A DNA stretch of 64,000 bases from Gracilaria domingensis (taxonomy: Eukaryota > Rhodophyta > Florideophyceae > Gracilariales > Gracilariaceae), in assembly GCA_022539475.1 (NCBI GenBank), contig VCMS01000010.1, positions 310,001-374,000 of the forward strand, written 5' to 3'. The notes under the pieces were generated by a model that did no database searches, had not been told where the DNA came from, and saw nothing but the letters and a program-made list of their open reading frames with translations. The position numbers and the translations under genes were made by a program. Below, piece by piece: positions 32,619 through 43,139 of the stretch; positions within the stretch are counted from its first letter, which is position 1, and each line of letters opens with the position of its first letter.

Positions 32619-33892
32619 ACAGAAAGTGACAGGCGCCTTACAACATTGGGTATGTCATCTCTATTCATCTGAAGCTGTCTGAACATGACTAAAGAATAAT
32701 ATTTTATTATGCCATAAACTTTGTCTTGATTTCGCAGAACATCATAATTCTTTTATATTTGTAGCCTTATTCGCATTCAATATGAAAGTGAGCCACAAAT
32801 TTTCTACTACCCTTGATTAGAAAGCTAATGCTTACTACTTAGCAATGACCACAGAGATCATTTTCAAATAAGCACCCACTAAGCACATCATGGGACATGC
32901 AGTTTCAATGACGGCAGTGCTCGTGGTGGTGGCGGAAGCCATGGCGGTGGTGGTGGAAGGGTGAAGGACATACTTACACTACATCGGCACATCGATGGAG
33001 AACAAGGACGACGACATGGTGATAAAACCCGTGCTGCCGTCGGGCTTGACGCGCAGCTTGCATGAGCACAAGCAGCACGGTGACGACGAACACGAGCGGG
33101 AGGGCTGGGGTAGGACTGTGGCATGAATGGCACGGAAGGAGTATCTGTGAATATATCTAATAAGTAACAGAGAGATGCGGGAAAATAAATCAATCAGAAC
33201 ATAGCAACTTAAATGGACGGTTCGTAAACCCTTGTTACTGCTGTTTAGAACAAATTAAAAATGCAGTAAGAGACAAAAACACACTACGAATGTTAAAAAC
33301 CACTGTGCAGTTGACATGTAAACAAAACAGAAAAACCATACAAATATCGTCTTGAAATGAACTTAAAAACTGGACAACGTGTCTACTTCTTGGGCGCCTA
33401 ATTTTCAAAACCCCATTTCCGGAACATACACAGAACGTGTTCAGTCACTCCAATAAAATGACATGAAAAACTCTTATGGCTTTAACTTGGTTTCGTGTTG
33501 CCAATGTGTTTAGCCGCAACATCTTGCTCTTTCGATTTCGAGCATTATTAATGCTTGACAAACTAAGATTTGTGTCTTCCTATCATGATTACGTTTAGTA
33601 TATTTCTCAAAAATGCGAACCAGGGTTATTTACTAATTTAGGCAACCAAAAAGATTCCTCATATGAAGAACGTTCTTACATACGTCCACTAGGCAATTAT
33701 TGACAATATGCAGTTCTTATGTGATGCGTTTTCTCTATTTTGAAGTTTAAACAAATGTATTCAACAAATACGTGGGCTACTAGACCTATTTTTATCTCCA
33801 TAGGATTATTATTTAAAATATCGTAGTAAAACGTTATTATAAATTAAACAATTCGTTTTCATGTTGTAACGAAACTGCAGTAACTTGGGCTA
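32619..33892. other. AT-rich non-coding region with a GGT-rich simple repeat
   Basis: No gene recognised. A (GGT/GGC)n stretch at about 32918-32958 is low complexity. One copy of the TTATTATGCCATAAAC repeat occurs at about 32701. Confidence 0.5.
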
Positions 33893-34670
33893 CCGCATGA
33901 AAACAAGAGCATGAAAACCTCGGTTATGGCGAAAAACTTGTTTCAAAACTTGAAATGGCTTCAAACGGTGCATTAAAGATTCATGACGAGGTCGAAATTT
34001 GGGTTAATCACAACCAAAAAAGAACAGATTATTACTTGATGATATGCACTTTCCGTCAGTATATCCATCATCGGCAATCACAAACTCAGTTTTTATTAAT
34101 CTGTTTTTCATTGCAGATTTGAATATCTTGTTGTCTAGATAACTTTCACAAGGAAACGATCCATGGACCCAGACAACTTTTTCATAAAAAATACTCAATC
34201 CGACTTCATAGCGTAAATTTGAGCCTCTAAATTTGTGAGAATACCACATAGGGACCAATAGTTTTGGTTCATAAAATGGACAATTTATACCATCCACTGA
34301 TACGTAAATGCGGTTGGTATCAAATTTTTTATTACTAAACCTGTCATTCCATCTTTCTCAAGAGAAGATTTTCAATTGTTAGCAATAAACAGGCTTCATT
34401 CGATGAAAAAGCATTTCAACTTACCTTCTTTAGCTCAGAAAGTATAAAAACAAATTCTCGTACTCACTTTCGAATTGTCTTTTCATCAGCACAAATGAGA
34501 GCTGAAAGTGTCGCCAGGTTCACATATATCTTCGTAAACATTAATTTCCAAAGCAAATGTTTTGGCTCTCCAAAACCGGGGATTTTTAACTGAATCTTTT
34601 TCCAGAGGATAGAGCATATATTTGCTGTTACTCCGAATAGGGAAATGAATTTCCTCTGTTTCGTCACCAC
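33893..34670 (-). pseudogene. ISL2EU/IS5-like DDE transposase remnant
   Basis: On the minus strand the N-terminal segment (34464-34670) reads FISLFGVTANICSILWKKI, PKHLLWKLMFTKIY and ICADEKTIRK. The middle (34004-34350) reads WNDRFSN, YVSVDGINCPFYEP, YSHKFRGSNLRYEVGLSIFY, VWVHGSFP and VIADDGYTDGKC. The C-terminal segment (about 33893-33995) reads RPRHESLMHRLKPFQVL and VFRHNRGFHALVF. This is the DDE transposase type (first D in SVDG, second in ADDGYTD, E in RHES) common in oomycete, algal and animal ISL2EU/Harbinger-related elements. Between the first two segments a GTGAGT...AG interval of about 112 bp could be an intron. A frame change precedes the C-terminal block. Inactive; element ends were not found. 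Confidence 0.75.
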
Positions 34671-36701
34671 AGGAAGACCGTGAGCATGAGATAAGTACTC
34701 GTCACCCTAATATTGGAGTGTAGCAGGAGTGATATCCATGTACAAAAATGGTACGAACTGAGATAAGAATGGGACGATTGAAACAGATATTCCGGGTAAC
34801 AAGGGATTTATATGCGGTGCGCCCTCCACGAAAGGACTCTGAACAAATTCACTATACTTCGAATTCTCCCGCACACCAATCGTGCCATTAAACCCTAGAA
34901 TATATGTTGATGCAAATTTTACTTCTTTAGGATGCATCTTCTAAGGGCGTTCTACTCTCTATTTCTTTATCACAATCTATGTAAACGTTACAGTCAGCGA
35001 AATTTAGGCGAGCTACTAAATGCACGTCGCGCCGTTCCAAGAGAGCTAAAAGTGTCATCTTCAATGTTGAAGATAGCATTATAGCGATTCAACATTCTCG
35101 AAATGTCGATTCGATATATGGCGTAAACTTCTATGTTAATGAATTACAAAGGCTTTTGTGGCTCGATCCTAACTGCAGAGCATGAAATATATGTAGATAC
35201 CTGCAAAAAAACAGCTTTAGGCAGTAAGCATAGAAATATACTCCTGTTATACAACCGCCATTTTTGGTCAAAAAGGTGAATATGGCGGTTTTTATTATGG
35301 CGTAAACTTTTTGTTAGTACTGCAATTATCATCTTTCTCAGCGTGTATGGGATCGGTAACTGGTCCAGAGATAAGGAATGTCTTCGGTTCTGCTCTTATT
35401 GTTAAAGTAGAAAAGTTTACGGCAACTAGTTGTTCTGGTTTCTTACGAATACACTCCTCATCGCTAATTCGAACCTGAGAGGACGAACTACACTCAGCCG
35501 ATACAAAACTCAATATAAGATGCATGCTTCATCTCGCTTGATCCCATTACAATCAAAGACTCTGAAGCTGTAAGGATCGAGGGCTTAGAAAACAGACAAT
35601 TGCCTTGACCCCGTAAGGCGGAATGTCGGAATATCATCGTCATTTACATCAACCAATGACATTTTAGTGATTGAAGTTCATCCGTGTCTGAATTTGCTTT
35701 TTGTGAGAGACTTCTGAAACCGGAAAAATTCATACAGACCCCAAAAGTTTAGTACACTTGAAAGAACAGATCCACACCACTTTCAGAAACGTTTTGAGAT
35801 ACATTGAGTAGTGTTCTCTACTAAACCTTATTAAATCACGGATGGGTTCTTTGTTTTCAATTTTTCGAGAGTTTGGGCAAGAAGTACAACTTCGTTTCTT
35901 TTCAGCTATCCCCATCCCTCCCATGGAGCTGCGGGAGAAAGCACTTTGCCCACAATACTGAGCGCTAAATGCGTCGGATGTTAAAGAAGTTTGTTCTTTG
36001 CATAGGTAGATTCAATGCAACCCATGCTTTTACGAAAAGAAAAGCTTTACAAGATATACACGTTTATTAAGTCCAACAAGGGCATACGTATTGTAAACTC
36101 CATTTTGGCCGACAATGGCGCGGGTGGTTACAAACCCGAGGAGGTCGAGAGTACCAGCCTAGAAAGGCAAAACAAACCGATAGATAGATGTAGCTCAGTG
36201 GCTTGCGAAAGAAACGAACAAACGAACGAGAGCAGACCTACGCCTGCAAGATTCAATGACAATAGAAAACAAACAACAAACAACGATGAACCAACGAGTC
36301 GATCCAGGGGAGCAGGGAACCCAATAGTACCAACGTACCAGCAGCACTGAGCACTTCTAGATCAAACAATCAACAGTGATACAAAAACAAGAGCTGCAGA
36401 GCGCCTACAACGCGAGACCTAAGCAATGAGCTCCAACAACTTCAAAGACGATTGAATTAGCGCCAACATGTACGGCCACTCTCTCGACCACATACGCGGT
36501 GCCAATCCAATTGATGACGAAAAACAAGCCCACTCTGAGGGCCCTGTTACATAAACACTGAAGCGACGATGATGTTTAGAAGCAGAGAAACGACCTGGTA
36601 GGCAGTGCGGATTTCCCAGATAGACAGAGGCCAGGAACAAGACAAGTAACAAAAGCAAACCAAATACGATGGCAGACCAATTAACTCTTTTGAGACGGTT
36701 C

Positions 36702-36817
36702 GCTTATGTCTAGTGAGCTGACATAAGCGGGCAACATGATTGGCTAGCCGCCATAACCAATCGTTGTCAGCGTGCCACTTGTCAGCTTGGCTTATGTCTA
36801 GCTCACTAGACATAAGC
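36702..36817. repeat. Fold-back element with 18-bp arms
   Basis: GCTTATGTCTAGTGAGCT at 36702-36719 and its exact reverse complement at 36800-36817, with further internal copies of GACATAAGC / GCTTATGTC. No clear target duplication. Confidence 0.75.
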
Positions 36818-36975
36818 AAAAAATCTTTTCAACTGGCTACAAATTCAATCGGTTTGAAATTAAACCAATAACATTCGAACTCGAGTACCACGTGTATTTC
36901 AATCAACATGGTTTGTTACATCGCTCTCCCTCAGCCGCATGATAGAGTCATTTCTTTCCTTCTCATTGGCTATTT

Positions 36976-37000
36976 CTCATGTCTATCTCACAGACATGAG
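36976..37000. repeat. Short hairpin related to the 36.7-kb fold-back
   Basis: CTCATGTCT ... AGACATGAG around TATCTCAC. It resembles the arms of the preceding fold-back, which suggests a shared origin. Confidence 0.5.
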
Positions 37001-39095
37001 AACTTTTCGTGCCAAAAGGGTTAACAGATGAGCAAAACAAACTACCAGAATAGGCAAACAAGGATGTAATCATCAATAACGAAACTGGAGGGTAACAACA
37101 ACAATTCTCGAAACAGTGCAACACAAGCCTCATCGTAGGGCAGCACCGTGCGAGGTAAAAGTGTCGGTGTGGGAGACCAACCACCCGACGAGAAAAGAAA
37201 GAAAAGAGAAGAGACGGTTGGAGGCAGGGAGGCACAGATTGTGCTGAAGGAAGATGGGGATGCCAAGGGGGAAGAGATGGGATTCACGAAGAACGGGAGT
37301 CTCAGGAAGAGTAACGTAGGTGTTCTGACTGAGTTGAGATGGCGGTGAGAACTAGAACATGATGGTCTATATAGAGAGCCACAGGCTATCGGAGCTTCCA
37401 GCATTCAATTTGACATGTCATCATTTGTCTGGTGATACACGAATATTAGACACAAAGTTCCATTCCAAATAGTGATGGCAGACAAACCATCTAGTTGCAA
37501 AAGCCCTAAACCAGGAATAAAGTAGTACGAAGCCTTCTCATTGGGCGGTCACATACTGATCGTGACACGAGATGTGGGAGGTACTTGCGGTGGAACGTTC
37601 CGTCTCGAAGTGGACGCACTTGCGTCCCAGAAACATGGACTTGTGTCACATGCGTCAATTCTTTGCAGCAATTCTGTCACATGGCGGTGCTATTGTTTGC
37701 GCAACGGCAAACGTGATGATGCTAATTGACGGGGATCATGGCTGAAATTTTGCCTCCTATGCGATGATGATGGTAGGAAAATGACAGCGTGGCAGCCCTA
37801 GCCCTCGCAGCACTTACGGGCTGCATGCCACAGTATCACATGCAAGTCGTCACGCCTACGATAGGCAGCACCAGTCCGTAAGGTACACGAATGTTGACAA
37901 TCACGGTGATGCCAGCATAGCAGTGGCAGCAGCAGATTCGGCAGCGACAACCAACAGTATTATGGTGCAGAAACAGGAGGGCTCTCAGCTTGGCTGGCGG
38001 CTGCGAGAGATGGCGCGAAGAGTGGTGGCGGCCGGCCAGACCTTCCCACGCACTTGCAGTAGCGCGCGGCGGCTGCGCTTTCTATAGCGTGAAGAATCGA
38101 CGGAGGAAATCGACTGTAACAGGCGGTAAGGAATAGACCATTGATGACAGCGACGGGGGCCGAAGACAGAGTACACAATGTCGTCGTGCTAGGCGACGGC
38201 GCGGAGCGCGAAAACCATCGTTATGCTTGGGCCAGGAGCGCTAGGGTGCCGATGTCGCAAGTGGAACCACTGTCTTACTGTCGAAGACACAAGAGCGTCT
38301 GGTAAATAGACAAACACAGAAAACCCTAGTGCTGCGTTTGCATGGAATGCAAACGCGCAGCTTACGTTCCGCCTCCCTCATCACATATGGGTGAGGCTCA
38401 AATCTGCCTCCACACGTATGCCATAAGATAGCTGACAGATGTGTTCGAAGTCATCACAGTTATAACCATGTTAACATTAAACGTATTACAAAAATGTCGA
38501 AACATATTATGCCGTAAACTTTGTCCCCACTGTCCACTTGACTATGATACTGACATAAGTATGAAGTTATCAAAGTACTGTGTAGAGATACAGAAGGAAA
38601 ACTGATTAACGTCAGATAGTTTAAAATTTTACGACGTTGTAAGTAAGACAAAATAGCACTTTTTGTCGGTTTTTTGCAATATTAAGGATTTTATTATCGC
38701 ACAAATTTGTATTATGCGTACAACATTCAGATGTTCCATTCTGATATATTATAATACTTCTTCTCGACTATGATTTTATGGTTGTACTTTGCAATCTACC
38801 AACTTTTCAATGTTTTTACGGCGACATGAGGTTCTTCAGTAGTCATAATCGCAGTATGTCAAAATGTTGAAAAAAATATCACTTTGTGATTGAAGAAGAT
38901 GACAAGGCTTACAGAAACACGGGATTATGAAAAGTCAAAAAAGTTTTCAATGGCGATTCATTGCTGGTATTGTACAACTCCCAATTAAAATGTTGCCATA
39001 GAAACTTTCTGGCATATATCGTTCAAATACGTTTAGGTTCAACAGCAAAAATAGAAAGAAAAGCTTTTTCCCGCATCTACCAGCAAGCCACCAGT

Positions 39096-39683
39096 ATGCC
39101 TCGACTTACCAAAAACTCGGCTGCAATCAAGTGGTTGAAGCAAATGTTTGAACGCAGTGAAATTAAGGGCAATAAAACTCCCAAACAAATTTGGTCGTCG
39201 AAAAAACTGTTTCAGCAGCACACGTTTTCGAACCTTAGGGCATAATACCACGCAATGCAAAAACACTATGAGCAGATACAGAGTAAGTGCTTTCACTCAA
39301 AATATTGTTACAAAACTTTTTCCGACATGTGTCGCAGAAGATTCTACGATTTCTTTAAACCGTCACTGTACGAACAGTGACTCAGAAGTAGATGACGAAG
39401 AAGAATAGAATGAGATTGAAGATAAAAAGGGGAACGTTACCGCTCGAGATGGTATTGAATATGTGAAATTGAACCGCATCACTTAATGTCTCAATGGAAT
39501 GCTCCAAAAACGACTAAAAGACGTTTGTTTGTAGCAATTGTGCTTCCTTCTGTTGTTGAGAAAGGTGGCTTTGCCGTTCATGTTGTAGACAATGGCAATG
39601 TGTTAGAATGCCGTGTTCGTTTGCCTAAACCGCTTGTCGACATTCATTTTTTGCATAAGAGTTGGATAGAAAACGCCTCATGA
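39096..39683 (+). pseudogene. Decayed gene of unknown type
   Basis: A first block (39096-39245) reads MPRLTKNSAAIKWLKQMFER and KTPKQIWSSKKLFQQHTF; a second (39486-39683) reads RRLFVAIVLPSVVEKGGFAV and LPKPLVDIHFLHKSW. The acidic DSEVDDEEE lies between in another frame. The pattern P-x-x-I-W-x-S-x-x-L-F with a later LPSxV and a PKxLxDxxxLHxxW block reminds me of uncharacterised proteins plentiful in some algal genomes. That resemblance is from memory and weak. Frame changes show it is not intact. It could be a companion gene of a DNA transposon. Confidence 0.35.
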
Positions 39684-40229
39684 CAGATGAGCATTCAAAA
39701 TTTGGAGGATTCAACTTTGCTCTGAAAAGTTTTCGCGAAAGAAGTTCAGATAAAATCTACTGAACTGCAACAATTTTGCTACCATTTGCAGTTCATTTTC
39801 ATTCTTTGCAGAAGACAAATCTTTGTTGAATAGGAGATTCTGCGAAAGTAGTTTACAGGGATCTGGAGCAAGCAAATATAGAGGAGTATTCTAAGATGAA
39901 TGACAATGAGGACTTTGTTGTCTGTTGAAGACAAATAATACTAGATTATAATTGTGTCGGTCTACATTTTTATTGTTCTTGATTAGAAAGCAATACTTCG
40001 ACGAAGGTGTTAAATAGATGTTCTTCGCCATTGATGCGCATTTTCTGTAGAGGAAACCCTCCTCAGGGATACCGTTTCGGTAGTGGCAATCATAAGTTAT
40101 TGAGACGCCCATCGATGGGAAACTTAGGGTTATGAGTAGCACGATGACATGGGTCCGCACCCGGAATTGGTACATGTGTACCACTATTTGGTTGTTTGGA
40201 TGGAATGAATCTTTTCATAATTTTTAGAA
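39684..40229. other. Non-coding region left of Gypsy-2
   Basis: No gene supported. The minus strand near 40140-40220 has a short phrase (FIPSKQPNSG) that may be a transposase crumb, too short to name. Confidence 0.4.
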
Positions 40230-40940
40230 ATACCACGTGGGTTTTGGTCCGACACTGTCAGAAATGCCCGGGACGGGAGGTGCACATGAGGTGCTTAGAT
40301 TAATCTATTATTTAGATATTTTTGATAACCCTCTACAGGGCCGCTAATTCTACTACTTAGGTGATGGCTCACCGCCATCACCAACCTAGTAAAGGTAACC
40401 CGGTGTGCGGCTTTAACTATTTCGCCTGCGCAACAACTCTAACTCTTCGCGGAACGAGTTAACGCAGCACGGTCTAGTTATCTCCCGGCTCCAACCAGGA
40501 AAGTGCACGCAGTGCATAACATCATTGGTCTTTTTTTCCTTTTGTTTTTCATGTGACTTGTAAAGTGCACATATATTTGTTTACCGACGGGTACTATCTC
40601 TCCGCCCCAGTACTTGGGTTTGTTTCCGTTCTTTCTTTTGTTTTTACCATTGGTTTGGTTCACTACTGCCTATTTTCATTTGGTTGTTTCACCTTTGGAT
40701 GTCTACCTTTGGCTACAAATACCGTCATTGGTCACCTACGATCTAAACTACTGTGTCCGCCTTTTCCGGTCCTTCTTTCCGTTCGGGCGTTCTCTCTCAA
40801 CTCTGTGGTATAGCCTGAAGTCCTCGTGGATTTACACCCACACCGGAGGATACGGAGTGCGCTTTCGCTGTGCGAACCTCTCTTGAGAGCGGGGATTCGA
40901 ACTGCCCCGGTGGCTTTTTCCTTTCTGGGATTGCTCCACA
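40230..40940 (+). repeat. Gypsy-2 partial 5' LTR
   Basis: Ends ...GGATTGCTCCACA directly before AATTGGTCTCCC. Parts align with the Gypsy-1 LTR. The left limit is only estimated. Confidence 0.6.
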
Positions 40941-40943
40941 AAT

Positions 40944-40959
40944 TGGTCTCCCGACCTAG
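40944..40959 (+). other. Gypsy-2 primer binding site
   Basis: TGGTCTCCCGACCTAG, three bases inside the LTR, identical to the Gypsy-1 site. Confidence 0.75.
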
Positions 40960-41123
40960 AAGCATAGGATCGGGTTAACCACAATTGGTGTCAATTGTTG
41001 TTGATCGTTTTTGATTGGTTTCTTGTTGTCCAGTTTGGATATCTCTGTTGCTTTTTCAACCATTGTTTGGAATTGGTTTGTTGCTTGTACTGAAGTAATC
41101 AGTCGGGACACGCTCAGTTGATG

Positions 41124-43137
41124 TGGCTGGCCCTTCAGAGGGATCTCGTGAAGGTTCGAACCGCTCCGCCGCTAGCATGTCAAAGCAGGTGTCACGGAAT
41201 TCTACGCAGAAAAAGTCAACATCGTCCAAAGTGAAACAGACCCCGGATGTCCCGGCTACACAGGCTGGTCGGTTGGCTCTGATATCTACCCAGTTGGGTT
41301 CTCTCCTACAGGAGGTTGAAGAGTTGAAGACCCATGTGCAGGTTCTCTGCATATCGAATACCGATCATCTGCAGGATATTCAGACTCTCCGAGCTCGTAT
41401 CGAGGGAGCACAAGTTAGGGATGTTAGTGCATAACTACGCACCATGCCTAAGGATATTAATTCCACTTTGGAAGGTTTCGGTGCTCTGACCATATTCGTA
41501 TCGAACATCGAAACTCGTTTCGAGACTCTCCAGATTATGATAGAGCGAGCCCAGAGTTGCATCGATACACTCGAGGCTACTTTCCGAGCAGATGAAAATT
41601 TCAACGCTTCCAAACCAAAGTGAGATGCCCGCCGTCGGGTTTCAATCCGTCATTCTCCAAAGCAGTTCCGAAAGGACCGGCCAACTACGTATGAAGACCG
41701 TTGGGCTCGTTCTGACTCCGCCATGAACAGTTCTACTACTTTGTCATCTGACTCGTTCAATGATGGATCTCGTGACCGCCGCGAATGACCGACACGGTCT
41801 AAGGTTACTTATGCTGCGCTGGCACCATCATGACCTGCGAGAAGGGTAGGAAGCACATTGGAATCAAAGAATTGAAGCCCTCTAACATCCTGTTTGGGAA
41901 ACTGTTATCGTATCTATATTATCGCTTAGACGATTCGTCACTTGATCGTACTCCGGGTGGGACAGGTCGTGTGAAGGACTGTATCAAGAGGATGGACCTC
42001 ACGCTGAAGGAACACGCTTTCAGTTGTGAAGACACAATTATGGTACTGGACTTCCTCGCTCGTTTCGTATCGGAAGCCGACATAATCATGATGAGTGAAT
42101 CCCAGACTCTCGTGTAACTACCGTATTTCCTTAAAGGAATGGCTGAAGATCAGTTTCGCTCCGTCATAGGAGTTTCTTGTGCCTCGGAAGGAGGTGTACC
42201 TTGTTCGCCGGAAGCTGTTCAATATCTTCTGGAGTCATACGCCACTGGTACTGCGATCCAGCCTGCCATCTTGGCTCTACGCGATACAAAACAGAAATCC
42301 GGAGAAACGGAAACGCTTTATTCGACTCGCCTCAATAAGGCTTTCCATCGTTGTGAAAATTTGTATTCTCACCATGAGCGATGCGCTTTGTTTTGCGATG
42401 GTTTGGACCCTTCCATCAGAACACTTGTGTCCCGGTATCGGGAGTCCGACATAAAGGCAATCTACCTGTAACTGGTTCAGTTCGCCCATGCAGAAAAAGA
42501 TGCTTTGCGTGCTCGCCAACACACAAAACATCGGTCTTCTAGGATACTCTACGCGGAGAAATCGCCATCACTTTCGTTAGTCCACCGTTCTACGAAAAAT
42601 CTAGGTGTGGACAATTTTTATTTTCCTCAAAGCCAGGGCAGACAGTCCTTGCTTAGTACGGAGTTTCCGTCAACCTCAATTTTCTCTGAGGAAGACCCGG
42701 ATCTGTACGCAAGGACACAGGTCGTACCACCGAAGGTCCCATACGCCAACAACACCAAACGTTTCACTAGACCCGGTTGGCAGGATAACTCTACTCCGCA
42801 ACATCGGATGGAAAACCTTACGGATACCCGTCCACCCTTCGATAGATCAACGCTTATCTGCCATGTTTGCTACCATCTTGGTCTTGTTTCGACCCACTTT
42901 CAGTTCAATCTGAAGGATATGTCGAAGATTATCGATACTTATGACTCCCTTAGGGAAGAAGAACGTGCGCGCGTTCCAAATTTGTCTTACCAACAGCTCC
43001 GTTCGCTGTTTTTGCCAAATACCGTTGCATCGGTTCCCAACCAGGCGCCGGTATCTCAAGGAGCTAAAACCTCTGAGGTCGTTCTGTCCTCAGACGGAGG
43101 CAAAACCGCTTCGGTGGATTCGCCTTCGAAAAACTAA
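41124..43137 (+). pseudogene. Gypsy-2 gag region
   Basis: Shows the same landmarks as Gypsy-1 gag: a leucine-rich coiled region (LGSLLQEVEELKTHVQVL), IKELKPSNILFGKLLSYLYY, LDFLARFVSEADIIMMSESQ, KAFHRCENLYSHHERCALF, and a C-terminal CHVCYHLGLVSTHF cysteine/histidine motif. Several breaks. Confidence 0.75.
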
Positions 43138-43139
43138 TT

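Larger units (their letters stand above)
34671..38950. other. Long non-coding stretch with short repeats and fold-backs
   Basis: No protein family recognised in about 4.3 kb. It contains further copies of the TTATTATGSCRTAAACTTT repeat (about 35113, 35290, 38505), a 9-bp hairpin AACCGCCAT/ATGGCGGTT at about 35245-35290, and the fold-backs at 36702-36817 and 36976-37000. The 37.1-38.4 kb part is GC-richer, but no host gene could be supported. Confidence 0.5.

Noticed and set aside
32888-33193. Frame with glycine- or valine-rich runs
   Set aside because: Explained by a GGT/GGC simple repeat; no start context or conserved motif.
36185-36260. TAGCTCAGTGG resembling the A box of a tRNA or SINE
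   Set aside because: No acceptable B box (GGTTCGANTCC) at the right distance and no cloverleaf could be drawn.
40140-40240. Minus-strand phrase FIPSKQPNSG reminiscent of a piggyBac-like transposase
   Set aside because: Fewer than 40 residues, frame not sustained, no catalytic residue visible.
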